Below, piece by piece: positions 5,150 through 6,603 of a stretch of 6,603 bases of DNA. The stretch's first letter is position 1, and every line of letters begins with the position of its first letter. The DNA comes from Thermoleophilia bacterium (GTDB lineage Bacteria; Actinomycetota; Thermoleophilia; Gaiellales; Gaiellaceae). The position numbers were made by a program, and so were the translations under genes. The notes beneath the pieces were generated by a model. That model was not told the DNA's origin and made no database searches. It worked only from the letters and a program-made list of their open reading frames with translations. The stretch is taken from contig JACVRM010000122.1 in the NCBI GenBank assembly GCA_014534415.1, positions 1 to 6,603 on the forward strand, read 5' to 3'.

Positions 5150-6603
5150 CCTGCTCTTCGAGCTCGGCTGCGAGGAGCTGCCGGCCGCCGCCGTCTACGA
5201 GGCCGAGGCGCAGTTGCCCGGGCTCGTGCGGGCGGCGGTCGGGGTCGAGGCGTCTGAGATCTACGTGGGGCCGCGCCGCATCGCGTTCCTCGTGCGCGAC
5301 CTGCCGGAGCAGACGCCCGAGGAGTGGGTGGCCGGGCCGCCCGTCCGTGCGGGCGACAAGGCGGCGGAGGGCTTCGCGCGCAAGCACGGCGTCGCTCGCG
5401 ACGAGCTGGTCGAACGCGACGGCGTGCTCGGCGTCGTCAAGCAGCCGCAGCCGATCGCGGAGATTCTCGCGGCGCGGCTGCCTGCGATCGCGGCCGGCCT
5501 CTCCTTCTCGAAGTCGATGGTCTGGGAGGCAGGGGGTCTGCGCTTCGCGCGACCCCTGCGCTGGCAGCTGGCGCTGCTCGACGCCGAGCCCGTCGGTCAG
5601 TACACGCGTCGAACCACCTACGGGCACCGGTGGGCCGGCGGCGAGGTGGAGGTTCCGCACGCCGAGCGCTACACCGAGACGCTGCGAGCGGCGGGCGTCG
5701 AGCCGGATCCCGCCGAGCGCCGCCGCCAGATCGTCGAGGCGCTCGACGCGATCGGCGGCTGGAGCGACCCCGCCGGGGTGCTCGACGAGGTCGTCCAGCT
5801 CGTCGAGCGGCCGGTCGTGCTGGCCGCGGAGTTCGACCAGCGCTACCTCGAGCTCCCTGAACGCGTGGCGGTCACGGCGATGCAGGCGCACCAGCGCTAC
5901 TTCCCGCTCGGCGGGGCGCGCTTCGCGGTCGTCGCGAACAGCGGCGATCCGGACGTGGTGCGCACGGGCCACGCACGCGTGCTCGAGAGCAGGCTCGAGG
6001 ACGCGACGTTCACGTTCGAGCGCGACGTCCGCGTCGGTATCGAGGCGCTCGCCAGCCGGCTCGCGTCGATCCTCTTCGCCCGCGGCGCGGGCACGTTCGC
6101 CGACAAGCGCGACCGGCTCGTACGGCTCGTGGAGGCGGTGGGCGGCGGTGACGCGTCGCGCGAGGCGGCCCGCCTGGCGAAGGCCGACCAGGCCGCCGAG
6201 CTCGTCCGCGAGTTTCCCGAGCTGGAGGGCTACATCGGCGGCGAGTACGCGCGCCTCGCCGGCTACCCGGAGGCAGTCGCCGTAGCGATCGAGCAGCAGT
6301 ACCTACCCGACGCCGCGGGTGGGCCGCTGCCCTCCACGGAGCCCGGGAAGACGCTCGCCGCGGCCGACAAGATCGACAACCTGACGGTCGCCTTCGCACT
6401 CGCGCAGCGGCCGACCGGCTCCCGCGACCCATACGGGCTGCGCCGGGCCGCGATCGGGCTGTGCCGCCTGGCGCTCGAGGGCGGCTTGCGGCTCGAGCTG
6501 CAGGAGCTAGTGGCTGTCAGCCACAAACTCCTCGTCGAGCAGGGCGCCGCCGTCTCGGCCGGCTTCGATTCCCGCGAGGTCGTGGAGTTCGTGGGCGAGC
6601 GCC
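5142..6603 (+). CDS. glyS: Glycyl-tRNA synthetase beta subunit, 3' end beyond window
   Basis: An open frame of 487 codons with no stop before the window edge; E. coli GlyS has about 689 residues, so roughly the last 200, including the anticodon-binding end, are missing. GlyS binds tRNA-Gly and completes the alpha2-beta2 enzyme with GlyQ. Typical blocks are LLFELGCEELPA (4-15), YVGPRRIAFLVRDLP (41-55), SFSKSMVWEAGGLRFARPLRW (121-141), HQRYFPL (250-256), FADKRDRLVRLV (319-330), REFPELEGYIGGEYA (356-370), AADKIDNLTVAF (407-418) and RPTGSRDPYGLRRAAIG (423-439). The start is unusual: no ATG, GTG or TTG occurs in this frame from 4983 to 5213. The first ones, TTG 5214 and GTG 5226, would remove the conserved N-terminus. 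CTG at 5142 gives MPSLLFELGCEELP, the normal family beginning, and overlaps the glyQ stop by eight bases. The segment before HQRYF is somewhat shorter than in E. coli. Confidence 0.95.
   Translation, partial: MPSLLFELGCEELPAAAVYEAEAQLPGLVRAAVGVEASEIYVGPRRIAFLVRDLPEQTPEEWVAGPPVRAGDKAAEGFARKHGVARDELVERDGVLGVVKQPQPIAEILAARLPAIAAGLSFSKSMVWEAGGLRFARPLRWQLALLDAEPVGQYTRRTTYGHRWAGGEVEVPHAERYTETLRAAGVEPDPAERRRQIVEALDAIGGWSDPAGVLDEVVQLVERPVVLAAEFDQRYLELPERVAVTAMQAHQRYFPLGGARFAVVANSGDPDVVRTGHARVLESRLEDATFTFERDVRVGIEALASRLASILFARGAGTFADKRDRLVRLVEAVGGGDASREAARLAKADQAAELVREFPELEGYIGGEYARLAGYPEAVAVAIEQQYLPDAAGGPLPSTEPGKTLAAADKIDNLTVAFALAQRPTGSRDPYGLRRAAIGLCRLALEGGLRLELQELVAVSHKLLVEQGAAVSAGFDSREVVEFVGER

Noticed and set aside
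4423..6285. Long plus-strand open frame (620 codons) over glyQ and glyS
   Set aside because: Arg/Ser-rich and motif-free, and the true frames of glyQ and glyS in the same interval match their families almost throughout.

Overview
This is a compact, high-GC stretch of bacterial chromosome carrying ordinary housekeeping genes. It holds six complete genes, a seventh (glyS) cut by the right edge, and the last 11 codons of an eighth at the left edge. The GC content, GTG starts, -10-only promoters placed directly before start codons, and a mycoredoxin-like CGYC glutaredoxin suggest an actinobacterial-type organism. The bacterial two-subunit glycyl-tRNA synthetase (GlyQ/GlyS) beside recO argues against a typical Streptomyces or Mycobacterium relative. 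It would fit a deep-branching lineage such as Thermoleophilia. That placement is inference.

Layout, left to right: the tail of an unknown gene (1-36, +); pyrimidine-nucleoside/thymidine phosphorylase (33-1331, +); formamidopyrimidine-DNA glycosylase mutM (1366-2250, +); a glutaredoxin (2193-2450, -) that overlaps the 3' end of mutM tail to tail; DNA repair protein recO (2494-3234, +); an esterase-family alpha/beta hydrolase (3231-4259, -) whose stop codon is nested with that of recO; glyQ (4283-5149, +); and glyS (5142-6603, +, truncated). Only about 100 bases, in three gaps of 34, 43 and 23 bases, are non-coding. No gene-free stretch approaches 300 bases. I saw no tRNA, rRNA, mobile element, CRISPR array or convincing terminator hairpin.

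Functionally the window mixes nucleoside salvage (phosphorylase), base-excision repair of oxidised purines (MutM), thiol-disulfide chemistry (glutaredoxin), recombination repair (RecO), an esterase of unknown substrate, and tRNA-Gly charging (GlyQ plus GlyS as an alpha2-beta2 enzyme). The recO-glyQ-glyS order is also known from Bacillus-type genomes. Here it is interrupted by the oppositely oriented esterase.

The points of interest are in gene architecture, not a new system. Three plus-strand genes have a TANNNT -10 motif 6-10 bases before a GTG start, which suggests leaderless mRNAs. One of these motifs reads as a -10 on both strands between recO and the glutaredoxin gene. glyS has no canonical start codon in a position that keeps its conserved N-terminus, so it probably starts at CTG. 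MutM appears to have acquired a C-terminal tail by reading through the antisense end of the glutaredoxin gene. I found no evidence of a previously undescribed biological system.
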